This document shows, in pieces, positions 32,271 to 40,475 of a stretch of DNA of 64,000 nucleotides. This DNA comes from Falsiroseomonas selenitidurans. Lineage in GTDB: Bacteria > Pseudomonadota > Alphaproteobacteria > Acetobacterales > Acetobacteraceae. Numbering within the stretch: position 1 is the stretch's first letter; the number at the start of each line of letters is the position of its first letter. The translations under genes were made by a program, and so were the position numbers. Location of the stretch: the NCBI RefSeq assembly GCF_012103215.1, contig NZ_JAAVNE010000004.1, positions 1 to 64,000 on the forward strand. The letters are read 5' to 3'. Below the pieces are notes generated by a model. That model worked only from the letters and a program-made list of their open reading frames with translations. It was not told the origin of the DNA and ran no database searches.

Positions 32271-33148
32271 TGCGCCGCCGCCATCTGCTCGGCCTCGCCG
32301 CCGCCCTGCCCGCAGCTCTTCCCCCGGCCATCCCGGCGACGGCGGCCGGGCGGCGACTGGTGACAGTGGGCGGGGCGGTGACGGAGACGGTCTTCGCGCT
32401 CGGCGCGGGCGACGCGGTGGTGGCGGTGGACAGCACCAGCCTGTTCCCCGCCGCGGCCCGCCGCCTGCCGCAGATCGGCTATCTCCGCGCCCTGGCGCCG
32501 GAGGGGCTGGTCTCGCTCGACCCCGACCTGCTGCTGCTGTCGGACCAGGCCGGGCCGCCCCAGGCGCTGGCCGTGCTGCGCGCCGCCGGGGCGAAGCTGG
32601 CCGTGGTGCCGGATGGTGCCGGCGGCGCGGCGGTGGCCACCAAGATCCGCGCCATCGGCCAGGCGCTGGGGCTGGACGGCGCGGGGCTGGCCGAGGCCGT
32701 CGCCGCGGACTGGGCGGCGCTGGATGCGCCGGTCGCGGCGCTGCGCCCGCTGCGGGCGATCTTCGTGCTCTCGGCCGCCCGCGGGGCGCCGCTGGTGGCC
32801 GGCCGCGACACCCATGCGGATGCGCTGCTGGCCGCCGCGGGGGCGGTGAACTGCGTGCGCGACTTCACCGGCTACCGGCCCCTGTCCGCCGAATCCGCGG
32901 CGCTGCTGGCGCCGGATGTGGTGGTGATGATGGACCATGCGGTGGCGGAGGCCGGCGGCGCGGCCGCGGTGCTCAGGGTCTCCGCCCTGGCGGTGACGCC
33001 GGCCGGCGCGGCGGGCCGCCTGCTTGCCGTCGATGGCGCCTACATGCTGGGCTTCGGGCCGCGGGCGGCGCATGCGCGGCGCGATCTCGCCGCGCTGCTG
33101 CACCCCGGCGCCGCCCTGCCGGCGCTGCCGGCGCGGGCCTGGGTGTGA
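32267..33148 (+). CDS. hmuT: Heme ABC transporter periplasmic binding protein HmuT
   Basis: A 293-residue cluster A-II (BtuF/HmuT) binding protein. A Tat/Sec-like signal (MMRRRHLLGLAAALPAALPP) is followed by RRLVTVGGAVTETVFALGAGDAVVAVDSTS, typical of HmuT, and by PQIGYLRALAPEGLVSLDPDLL. It carries heme from the receptor to HmuUV. ATG 32267 overlaps the stop of hmuS; ATG 32270 is an alternative. Confidence 0.92.
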   Translation: MMRRRHLLGLAAALPAALPPAIPATAAGRRLVTVGGAVTETVFALGAGDAVVAVDSTSLFPAAARRLPQIGYLRALAPEGLVSLDPDLLLLSDQAGPPQALAVLRAAGAKLAVVPDGAGGAAVATKIRAIGQALGLDGAGLAEAVAADWAALDAPVAALRPLRAIFVLSAARGAPLVAGRDTHADALLAAAGAVNCVRDFTGYRPLSAESAALLAPDVVVMMDHAVAEAGGAAAVLRVSALAVTPAGAAGRLLAVDGAYMLGFGPRAAHARRDLAALLHPGAALPALPARAWV

Positions 33149-34224
33149 TGCATCTGGCCCGCGTGCAGGCGCCAGCGCGTCGGATACGGCGCGGGCCAGC
33201 GCTGGTGCTGGCCGGCGGCACGCTGCTGCTGCTGGCGGCGATGGCGGCCGGGCTGCTGCTGGGGCCGGCCGCGGTCTCCCCCGCCGCGCTGCCGGCGGTG
33301 CTGGCCGATGCGCTGGGGCTGGCGCCGCTGCCGGAGGCCTTCCGCCGCGACGCCGCCATCCTCGGCGTCATCCGCGCGCCCCGCGTGCTGCTGGCCGCCC
33401 TGGTGGGGGCCGGGCTGGGCGCGGCCGGGGCGGCGATGCAGGGGCTGTTCCGCAACCCGCTGGCCGATCCCGGGCTGATCGGCGTCTCCGCCGGCGCGGC
33501 GCTGGCCGCCGTCGCCGCCATCGTCTTCGGTGCCGGGCTGTTCGGCCTGGCGGCCGGCGCGCTCGGCCTGTGGCTGCTGCCGGCGGCGGCCTTCCTCGGC
33601 GGGCTGGGGGCGACGCTGCTGATGGCCCGGCTCGGCACCATCGGCGGCGTCACCGGCGTGGCGACGCTGCTGCTGGCGGGCGTGGCGGTGAACGCGCTGG
33701 CCGGCGCGCTGACCGGCCTGCTGGTCTTCACCGCCGATGACCGCCAGGTGCGCGACATCACCTTCTGGACGCTGGGCAGCCTGGCCGGGGCGCGCTGGGC
33801 CCAGGTGCCGGTGGCGGCGGCGCTGATCGGCCTGCCGGTGCTGGGGCTGGTGGCGCTGGCCCGGCCGCTGGACGCGCTGCTGCTGGGGGAGGCCGAGGCC
33901 TTCCACCTCGGCCAGCGGGTGGAGGTGGTGAAGCGCGTGGCGGTGAGCCTCGCCGCCATCGCGGTGGCCGCCGGCGTCGCCTTCACCGGGCTGATCGGCT
34001 TCGTGGGTCTCGTGGTGCCGCATCTGCTGCGGCTGGGCTTCGGCGCCTCCCACCGCTTGGTGCTGCCGGGTTCGGCCCTGCTGGGCGCGGCGCTGCTGGT
34101 GCTGGCGGATCTGGCCGCGCGCAGCCTGGCGGCGCCGGCGGAACTGCCGGTGGGCGTCGTCACCGCGCTGATCGGCGCACCCTTCTTCCTGTGGCTGCTG
34201 CGCCGCCGGGCGGGCCTGGCATGA
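33148..34224 (+). CDS. hmuU: Heme ABC transporter permease HmuU
   Basis: A 358-residue FecCD-family permease with nine to ten membrane helices. Family motifs: RAPRVLLAALVGAGLGAAGAAMQG, NPLADPGLIGVSAGAALAAV, and FVGLVVPHLLRLGFGASH, which contacts the ATPase. ATG 33148 overlaps the hmuT stop; GTG 33145 is possible. Part of this gene (33446-33612) is present again at the left edge of the window, differing by one base. Confidence 0.95.
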   Translation: MHLARVQAPARRIRRGPALVLAGGTLLLLAAMAAGLLLGPAAVSPAALPAVLADALGLAPLPEAFRRDAAILGVIRAPRVLLAALVGAGLGAAGAAMQGLFRNPLADPGLIGVSAGAALAAVAAIVFGAGLFGLAAGALGLWLLPAAAFLGGLGATLLMARLGTIGGVTGVATLLLAGVAVNALAGALTGLLVFTADDRQVRDITFWTLGSLAGARWAQVPVAAALIGLPVLGLVALARPLDALLLGEAEAFHLGQRVEVVKRVAVSLAAIAVAAGVAFTGLIGFVGLVVPHLLRLGFGASHRLVLPGSALLGAALLVLADLAARSLAAPAELPVGVVTALIGAPFFLWLLRRRAGLA

Positions 34225-35012
34225 TCGCGGCGGAGGCCGTCGGGCTGCGCCGCGGCGGGCGGGCGCTGCTGGCGGATGTCTCGGTCGCACTGCGGCCGGG
34301 GGAGGTGCTGGTGCTGGCCGGCCCGAACGGCGCCGGCAAATCCACCCTGCTGAAGCTGCTGGCCGGCGAGGTGGCGCCCGATGCCGGAAGGGTGACGCTG
34401 GGCGGCACCGCCCTGCCCCATCTGCACCCGCGGGACCTGGCGCGCCGCCGCGCGGTGATGGGCCAGCACGCGACGCTGTCCTTTCCCATGCCGGCCGAAG
34501 CGGTGGTCGCCCTGGGCCGCCTGCCCTGGCACGGCACCGCCCAGGCGGCCCGCGACCAGGCCGCCATCGCCACCGCGCTGCGGGAGGCGGATGTGGCGCA
34601 TCTGGCCCGCCGCGCCTATGCCACGCTGTCCGGCGGGGAGCGGCAGCGGGTGCAGCTGGCCCGCGCCCTGGCGCAGCTGGATGGCGCGGCGATGCCGGCG
34701 GCGCTGCTGCTGGACGAGCCCACCGCCAGCCTGGATGCCGGCCACCGCGCCGCGCTGCTGCGGCGGCTGCGCCACCTGGCCGGGCGGGGGCTGGCGGTGC
34801 TGGTGGTGCTGCATGACCTGCAGGAAGCCGCCTTCGTGGCGGACCGGGTGGCGCTGCTGGAGCATGGCCGGCTGATCGCCTGCGGCCCCCCCGCCGAGGC
34901 GCTGGAGGCCGGGCGGCTGGAACAGGTCTATGGCCTGCCCTTTCGGCATCTGCCCGGGATCGGCCCGGTGCCGCTGCTGGCCGGCACGGCAGCGGCGTTG
35001 ACGCCGGGGTAG
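34221..35012 (+). CDS. hmuV: Heme ABC transporter ATP-binding protein HmuV
   Basis: A 263-residue ABC ATPase. Walker A GPNGAGKST (34-42), signature LSGGERQRVQLARAL, Walker B ALLLDEPTASLD and switch His in VVLHDL are present. It also keeps HmuV-like MGQHATLSFPM (Q-loop). It powers heme import through HmuU. The start overlaps hmuU by four bases. It ends the core heme operon; a TpsB gene follows 45 bases later. Confidence 0.95.
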   Translation: MIAAEAVGLRRGGRALLADVSVALRPGEVLVLAGPNGAGKSTLLKLLAGEVAPDAGRVTLGGTALPHLHPRDLARRRAVMGQHATLSFPMPAEAVVALGRLPWHGTAQAARDQAAIATALREADVAHLARRAYATLSGGERQRVQLARALAQLDGAAMPAALLLDEPTASLDAGHRAALLRRLRHLAGRGLAVLVVLHDLQEAAFVADRVALLEHGRLIACGPPAEALEAGRLEQVYGLPFRHLPGIGPVPLLAGTAAALTPG

Positions 35013-35057
35013 AGACCACGCAAGGCTGCTCGCGCCAGGGTTGGGCGCGAGGGCGGG

Positions 35058-36773
35058 GTGCGGGCAGCGGGGTTCGGCATCGGTTGCTTGGTGGTCGGCC
35101 CCGCCCTGGTCCCGCCGATGCCGCTGCCGGCGGCCGCCCAGGCCCTGCCGCCGCCGCAGCCAGGGCTGATCGAGCGCATCGCCCCCGCCACGCCGCCGGC
35201 ACTCGGCCCGCCCCTGCTGCCGCCCGCGCCCCTGCCCGCCACCGGCCCCGGTGCGCAGCGCTACGTGCTGCTGGGCGCGGTGCAGCTGGCGGGCAACACC
35301 GCCCTGCCGGAGGCCACGCTTCGGCCCCTTGTGGCCGGGCTGGCGCAGAAGCTGGTGCGGCTGGCGGAGATCGAGGCGGCGCGGCTGGCGGTGCTGGATG
35401 CCTATCGGCGCGCCGGCTTCGCCTATGTCGCGGTCGCCGCGCGGCTCGCGCCCGGGGAAGGCAGCCGCGCCGGGCTGGTCATGGCGGTGACCGAGGGCTT
35501 CGTTTCGGAAGTGGCGGTCGAAGGCGCGGCGGGTCCGGCCGAGGCCCAGCTTCGCCGCTTCCTGGCGCCGCTGCTGCGGCTTCGCCCGCTGCCCCATGCG
35601 GCGCTGGAACGCGCCCTGCTGCTGGCCGGCGACATCCCCGGCCTGACGGTGCGCGGCCTGCTGCAACCGGCGGAAGGCGAGCCCGGCGCGCTGCGCCTGC
35701 TGGCCCGCGTCAGCCCCGCGCCGCTGTCGGGCTACGCCAGCCTGGACAATCGCGGCAATGCCTCGACCGGTGCCTGGCAGGGGCTGTGGCTCGGCCAGCT
35801 CAACGGCATCCTCGGCGCGGAGCGCACCGAACTCGCTTTGCTCGGCACCGACGGCAAGGGCCAGGGCTTCGCGCAGCTGGCGGAGGAGGTGTTCCTCGGC
35901 AGTTCCGGCCTGCGGCTGCGCGGCTTCGCGGGTGCCGGCCAGGCGGAACCGGGGGGCAGCCTGGCGGCGCTGGGCTACCAGGGGGCGACGCGGGTGGCGG
36001 GCATCGGCCTCGCCTTGCCGGTGCTCCGCAGCCGGCCGCGCAACCTGACGCTGACCGCCCAGCTCGATGCCTTCGAAAGCCTGGTGCGGCTGCGCCAGGC
36101 CGGCACGCGCAGCACCGATTCCGTGCGTGCCCTGCGGCTGGGGGCGGAGGCGGAGGCGCGCGACGCGGTCTTCGCCCTGCCTGCCACCAGCAGCGCCACG
36201 CTGCGCCTGCATCGCGGGCTGGAAGCGCTCGGCGCCAGCGACGGCAGCACCGGCACCACCGCCCGCCTCGGCAGCGATTTCGGCTTCTTCCGGGTCGTCG
36301 CGGAGGCGTCGCGCAGCCAGCCGCTGTTCAGCCCGGCGGAGGGGTGGCTGGTTTCCGCCTTCGTCCAGGGCGCGGCGCAGTGGAGCGACGATGCGCTGCC
36401 GCCGGCGGAGAAGTTCTACCTGGGCGGCAACCGGCTGGGCCGCGGCTTCCATGCCGGCCAGGTGGCAGGCGACCGGGCGCTGGCCGGCACGCTGGAATTG
36501 CAGGCCGCGACAGGCCTGGCGCTGCCCTGGTCGGCGGGTCCGCTCGGCGCGCAATTCTACCTGTTCCATGACGAGGCGCGCGCCACGGACAATGCCAGCG
36601 AGGTGGGCCCGCGCCGCCTGGCGGCGCGCGGCGCCGGGCTGCGGCTGCAGCTTTCACCCCGCACGCAGTGGGAGATGGAGGCCGTGCAGCGCATCACCCG
36701 CACGCCCGAAGGCAGCGGCGTGCGGCGGTTGGAGGAAGGCGTGGTGTTTACCCGCCTGCTGCTGCGGTTCTAA
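35058..36773 (+). CDS. TpsB-type outer-membrane transporter (ShlB/FhaC/HxuB family)
   Basis: A 571-residue outer-membrane protein with a signal peptide, a Pro-rich region with an N-terminal plug-like segment, a POTRA domain (RYVLLGAVQLAGNTALPEATLRPL; LDAYRRAGFAYVAV), and a barrel with the ShlB motif (SGYASLDNRGNASTGAWQ) and KFYLGGNRLGRGFHAGQ, ending in F. Such proteins secrete a large TpsA partner. The closest functional case is HxuB, which secretes a heme-scavenging HxuA. No TpsA gene is next to it here. Start is GTG 35058; no Fur box was seen, so it likely belongs to the heme operon. Confidence 0.82.
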   Translation: MRAAGFGIGCLVVGPALVPPMPLPAAAQALPPPQPGLIERIAPATPPALGPPLLPPAPLPATGPGAQRYVLLGAVQLAGNTALPEATLRPLVAGLAQKLVRLAEIEAARLAVLDAYRRAGFAYVAVAARLAPGEGSRAGLVMAVTEGFVSEVAVEGAAGPAEAQLRRFLAPLLRLRPLPHAALERALLLAGDIPGLTVRGLLQPAEGEPGALRLLARVSPAPLSGYASLDNRGNASTGAWQGLWLGQLNGILGAERTELALLGTDGKGQGFAQLAEEVFLGSSGLRLRGFAGAGQAEPGGSLAALGYQGATRVAGIGLALPVLRSRPRNLTLTAQLDAFESLVRLRQAGTRSTDSVRALRLGAEAEARDAVFALPATSSATLRLHRGLEALGASDGSTGTTARLGSDFGFFRVVAEASRSQPLFSPAEGWLVSAFVQGAAQWSDDALPPAEKFYLGGNRLGRGFHAGQVAGDRALAGTLELQAATGLALPWSAGPLGAQFYLFHDEARATDNASEVGPRRLAARGAGLRLQLSPRTQWEMEAVQRITRTPEGSGVRRLEEGVVFTRLLLRF

Positions 36774-36799
36774 ACCACCCCCGTCAGAAAGGGGTTCGC

Positions 36800-38011
36800 A
36801 TGCAGGGATTTCTCAGCGATCTGCGGGTGGTCGAGGTTTCCGCCTTCATCGCCGCGCCGATCGGCGGCATGACGCTCGCGCAGATGGGGGCGGAGGTGAT
36901 CCGCATCGACCCGATCGGCGGCAATATCGACTATCGCCGCTGGCCGCTGGCCCCGGATGGCACCAGCCTGTACTGGACCGGGCTCAACAAATCCAAGCGC
37001 AGCGTGGCGCTGGCGCTGCACAAGCCGGAAGGGCGGGAGATTGCCCGCGCGCTGATCTGTGCGCCCGGCGAAGGCAAGGGCATCCTGCTGACCAACCTGC
37101 CGGCCAGCGGCTGGATGAGCCATGAGGCGCTGTCGAAGCACCGCGAGGACCTCATCATGCTGCGGCTGACGGGCAACCATGATGGCTCCGGCGCGGTGGA
37201 CTACACGGTGAACTGCGCCAGCGGCTTCCCCACCGCAACCGGCCCGGGCGGGGAGCCGGTGAACCATGTGCTGCCGGCCTGGGACATCGCCGCGGGGCTG
37301 TATCTCTCCACCGGCCTGCTCGGCGCCGAGCGCGCCCGCCGGCAGGATGGCCGCGGGCGGGAGGTGACGCTGGCGCTGTCGGACGTGATGCTCGCCTCCG
37401 TCGCCACGCTCGGCTACGTCGCCGATGTCCAGGTGAACAACGCGGTCCGCCCGCCCATGGGCAATGACCTCTACGGCGCCTGGGGGCGGGACTTCCCGAC
37501 CGCGGATGGAAGGCGGGTGATGGTCTGCGCCATCTCCAACCGGCAGTGGCAGGCGGTGGGCAAGGCGACGGGGCTGGCGGAGAAGATCGCCATGATCGGC
37601 CCGATGCTGGAGGTGGACCTGAACGACGAGGGCGGCCGCTTCGCCGCGCGCCACGCCATCAATGCCGTGCTCGCCCCCTGGTTCGCCCGGCACAGCCTGG
37701 CGGAAATCGGCGAGGCCTTCGCCGGCACCGGCGTGCTGTGGGGCCCCTACCAGGACTTTGCGCAATTGGTGCGGGAGGATGCGCGGTGTTCCACCGCCAA
37801 CCCGATGTTCACCGAGATCGACCAGCCGGGCGTCGGCCGCATCCTGGCGCCCGCCCTGCCGCTGGGCTTCGTCGAGCGTGCCCCGGCCGCCCCGGCGCCG
37901 CGGCTCGGCCAGGATACCGACCAGGTGCTGGCGGAAGTGCTCGGCCTCACCACCTCCGCCATCGGCAAGTTGCATGACGCCGGCACCATCGCCGGCCCCG
38001 GGGAGTCCTGA
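36800..38011 (+). CDS. mct: Mesaconyl-CoA C1:C4 CoA transferase (2-methylfumaryl-CoA isomerase)
   Basis: A 403-residue class III CoA-transferase (CaiB/BaiF). Its start FLSDLRVVEVSAFIAAPIGGMTL and further blocks (RIDPIGGNIDYRRWPLAPDG, WTGLNKSKRSVAL, HVLPAWDIAAGLYL, GNDLYGAWGRDF) match the Chloroflexus Mct as I remember it, more closely than formyl- or carnitine-CoA transferases. Mct moves CoA within mesaconate from C1 to C4. It is followed one base later by the gene for methylsuccinyl-CoA dehydrogenase, whose product is mesaconyl-C1-CoA, supporting this assignment. Confidence 0.82.
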   Translation: MQGFLSDLRVVEVSAFIAAPIGGMTLAQMGAEVIRIDPIGGNIDYRRWPLAPDGTSLYWTGLNKSKRSVALALHKPEGREIARALICAPGEGKGILLTNLPASGWMSHEALSKHREDLIMLRLTGNHDGSGAVDYTVNCASGFPTATGPGGEPVNHVLPAWDIAAGLYLSTGLLGAERARRQDGRGREVTLALSDVMLASVATLGYVADVQVNNAVRPPMGNDLYGAWGRDFPTADGRRVMVCAISNRQWQAVGKATGLAEKIAMIGPMLEVDLNDEGGRFAARHAINAVLAPWFARHSLAEIGEAFAGTGVLWGPYQDFAQLVREDARCSTANPMFTEIDQPGVGRILAPALPLGFVERAPAAPAPRLGQDTDQVLAEVLGLTTSAIGKLHDAGTIAGPGES

Positions 38012-38012
38012 G

Positions 38013-39686
38013 ATGGATCAGATCGTGGCCAATCTCGCCACCGCGCAGGACCTGCTGCGCCGCGCCACCGCGGGCCTCGCGGCCGCCGAGCGGCTGCATG
38101 AGGCGACGCGCCATGCCGTCGCCGGGCTGGTCGCGCCCGGCGGCCGCGTCCAGGCGCAGGCGCTGGAGGCGCAGCAGCTGGCCGGCCACGGCCTGGCCTG
38201 GCAGGCCACCTATGTCGCCGCGCTGCGGGAGACGCTGGCCTGGGCCGGGCGGCTGGAGGAAGCCGGGCGCTTCGGCGCGCCGGAGCAGGCCATCCTGCGC
38301 CTCGGCTTCGCCGAATACCTGGCGCAGCTTTCGGGCGGCATCCCGATGAGCCAGGCGGAGATGGTGCGCCCGGCCGACATGGCGGTGCCGGAGGCCGCGC
38401 TGGCCCGCTTCCTGGCCGAACCGGCACTCACCGCCCTGGCCGAGCCGCCGGCGCTGGACGCCGCGCGCCGCCTGCTGGCGGAGGAAGCGGTGGAGGGCCG
38501 GCATGGCGCCGACTTCCTGCAGGACGAGATGATGGAGGCCACGCAGGCCGAATTCCTGCGATTCGCCGCCGCCGAGATCGCGCCCCATGCCCAGGACTGG
38601 CACCGCCGCGACGTGCTGATCCCGCTGCCGACGGTGCAGAAACTGGCGGAGATGGGCGTCTTCGGCCTGACGGTGCCGGAGGAGCATGGCGGCCTTGGCC
38701 TCGGCAAGGTGGCGATGTGCCTGGTCTCGGAGGCGCTGTCCGGCGCCTATCTCGGCGTCGGCTCGCTCGGCACCCGGTCCGAGATCGCGGCCGAGTTGAT
38801 CCGCCTCGGCGGCACGGCCGAGCAGCAGCAGAAATTCCTGCCCGGCATCGCCTCCGGCGCGATCCTGCCCACCGCCGTCTTTACCGAGCCCGATACCGGC
38901 TCCGACCTCGGCAGCCTGCGCACCCGCGCGGTGCGCGAAGGCGAGGTCTTCAAGGTGTACGGGGCGAAAACCTGGATCACCCATGGTGCGCGCTCCGACC
39001 TGATGACCCTGCTGGTCCGCACCGACCCGGACGCGCCCGGCTACCAGGGCCTGTCCATGCTGCTGGCCGAGAAGCCGCGCGGCACCGACGAAAACCCCTT
39101 CCCCGCCGCCGGCATGACCGGCACCGAGATCCCCGTGCTCGGCTATCGTGGCATGAAGGAATACGAGATCACCTTCGACGGCTTCGAGGTGCCGGTCGCC
39201 AACCTGCTGGGCGGGGTGGAAGGCCGCGGCTTCAAGCAGCTGATGGAGACCTTCGAGAGCGCCCGCATCCAGACCGCCGCCCGCGCGCTGGGCGTGGCGC
39301 GCAACGCCATCGAGCTCGGCGCCACCTATGCCCGGGACCGCCGGCAGTTCGGCAAGGCGATCCAGCATTTCCCGCGCGTCTACGGCAAGCTCGGCTGGAT
39401 GGTGGCGGAGACGATGATGGCCCGCCAGCTTACCTACTTCGCCGCACGGCAGAAGGATGCCGACCGGCGCTGCGACATCGAGGCCGGCATGGCCAAGCTG
39501 CTGGCCGCGCGCGTCGCCTGGGGCAATGCGGATTGCGCGCTGCAGATCCATGGCGGCAATGGCTACGCCATCGAATACCCGATCAGCCGCGTGCTGTGCG
39601 ACGCGCGCATCCTGTCCATCTTCGAGGGCGCGGCGGAGATCCAGGCGCAGGTGATCGTCCGCGGGCTGCTCGGCCGGATCAACTGA
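38013..39686 (+). CDS. mcd: (2S)-methylsuccinyl-CoA dehydrogenase
   Basis: A 557-residue acyl-CoA dehydrogenase with a helical N-terminal extension of about 170 residues, a mark of Mcd enzymes from the ethylmalonyl-CoA pathway. The catalytic core begins near MMEATQAEFLRFAAAEIAPHA and contains FTEPDTGSDLGSLRTRA, ITHGARSDLMTLLVRT, RDRRQFGKAIQHFPRVYGKL, QIHGGNGYAIEYPISRVLCD and FEGAAEIQAQV. It oxidises methylsuccinyl-CoA to mesaconyl-C1-CoA with FAD. Directly downstream of mct. No other ethylmalonyl-CoA pathway genes (ccr, ecm, mch) are in the window. Confidence 0.88.
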   Translation: MDQIVANLATAQDLLRRATAGLAAAERLHEATRHAVAGLVAPGGRVQAQALEAQQLAGHGLAWQATYVAALRETLAWAGRLEEAGRFGAPEQAILRLGFAEYLAQLSGGIPMSQAEMVRPADMAVPEAALARFLAEPALTALAEPPALDAARRLLAEEAVEGRHGADFLQDEMMEATQAEFLRFAAAEIAPHAQDWHRRDVLIPLPTVQKLAEMGVFGLTVPEEHGGLGLGKVAMCLVSEALSGAYLGVGSLGTRSEIAAELIRLGGTAEQQQKFLPGIASGAILPTAVFTEPDTGSDLGSLRTRAVREGEVFKVYGAKTWITHGARSDLMTLLVRTDPDAPGYQGLSMLLAEKPRGTDENPFPAAGMTGTEIPVLGYRGMKEYEITFDGFEVPVANLLGGVEGRGFKQLMETFESARIQTAARALGVARNAIELGATYARDRRQFGKAIQHFPRVYGKLGWMVAETMMARQLTYFAARQKDADRRCDIEAGMAKLLAARVAWGNADCALQIHGGNGYAIEYPISRVLCDARILSIFEGAAEIQAQVIVRGLLGRIN

Positions 39687-39739
39687 GGGCGCCTTACGGG
39701 CGGCCGGGGCGGTTCCTGCCCCGGCGCATTCCTGCCCAG

Positions 39740-39774
39740 GCCCCCGGCCCCCCTTCGGGGGTGGGGGGCTTTCG
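39740..39774 (+). terminator. Hairpin terminator after mcd
   Basis: A C-rich arm (GCCCCC, then CCCCCC), TTC loop and G-rich arm (GGGGG, then GGGGGGC) precede TTTC. It ends the mct-mcd transcript about 55 bases past the stop. Confidence 0.6.
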
Positions 39775-39845
39775 CGGACTGGCGGGGGCGGAACCCTTCC
39801 GGACGGGCTGCGCTGATTCCGGCAGGCTCGCGGAAGGATCTGGGC

Positions 39846-40013
39846 ATGCTGCGATGGATGATCGGGTTGGCGGTGGGGTTCACCCTGCTCGCGCTGCTGG
39901 CGCGGCTGCTGCAATTCGGCGCTTCCCTGGCCCTGCTGGGCGTGGCCGCGGTGGCGGCGGTGATCGCGCTGGTTCTGGGTTTGATGGGCTGGGTGGAACG
40001 CCGAACGCGATAG
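39846..40013 (+). CDS. Small two-helix membrane protein
   Basis: A 55-residue protein, MLRWMIGLAVGFTLLALLAR and a second helix (LALLGVAAVAAVIALVLGLMG), ending WVERRTR. GGAAGGA lies eight bases before the ATG. Codon use matches neighbours. No known family is recognised. Short for automatic annotation but well supported by the ribosome-binding site. Confidence 0.55.
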   Translation: MLRWMIGLAVGFTLLALLARLLQFGASLALLGVAAVAAVIALVLGLMGWVERRTR

Positions 40014-40258
40014 GTCGCCCCCCAGCCCAAACCCCGGGGCGATGGGATTTGCATTCAGATCAATAAAAAATACCTGACTACAATCATCACAGTTGCGGCA
40101 ATACCCGTCCGGCCTTGCACGGCCAGTCACGCCTGATTCAAACGGGCTGCGAGACAGGGTGAAATAGCGCCGAGGATTTCAGGAACCGTCGCGATATTGA
40201 CCGTTGTTTGAATCGGATTTCCGTATCACAATGACCTGAGCAGCATCAGGCACGCGCC
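40014..40258. other. AT-richer intergenic stretch
   Basis: About 245 bases with much lower GC than the surroundings, including AATAAAAAATACCTGACTAC near 40060. No open frame of interest. It is likely to hold the promoter for the small gene at 40259. I could not define -10 and -35 boxes with confidence. Confidence 0.5.
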
Positions 40259-40459
40259 ATGTCCTCAATCTCCGCTCGGACCCTTGCTTCCCGCAGCAGC
40301 GCGACACCGAAGCCGAATCCGGCGCGGATCACGCCAGCCATGACGGATCAGACGCCGGCGTCGCGTTTCAGCCGGCGGCGGTCGGTGGCCCTTATCCTCG
40401 GCGCCTCGGCCGTGCTGTGGGGCGGCATCGCGCTGGCGGTGGGCAGCCTCCTGGGCTGA
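40259..40459 (+). CDS. Small single-helix membrane protein
   Basis: A 66-residue protein with a Ser/Arg/Pro-rich N-terminus and one C-terminal helix (SVALILGASAVLWGGIALAVGSLLG). An alternative ATG at 40340 would give 39 residues beginning MTDQTPASRFSRRRSV; the positive-inside rule fits either. No family recognised. It is convergent with opgH and lies next to the AT-richer stretch that probably contains its promoter. Confidence 0.5.
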   Translation: MSSISARTLASRSSATPKPNPARITPAMTDQTPASRFSRRRSVALILGASAVLWGGIALAVGSLLG

Positions 40460-40475
40460 AGCCGGGGGGCCGGGT

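Noticed and set aside
32973..36569. A 1198-codon minus-strand open frame across the heme genes
   Set aside because: The forward frames encode clear HmuT, HmuU, HmuV and TpsB; the reverse frame is Gln/Arg/Gly-rich noise.
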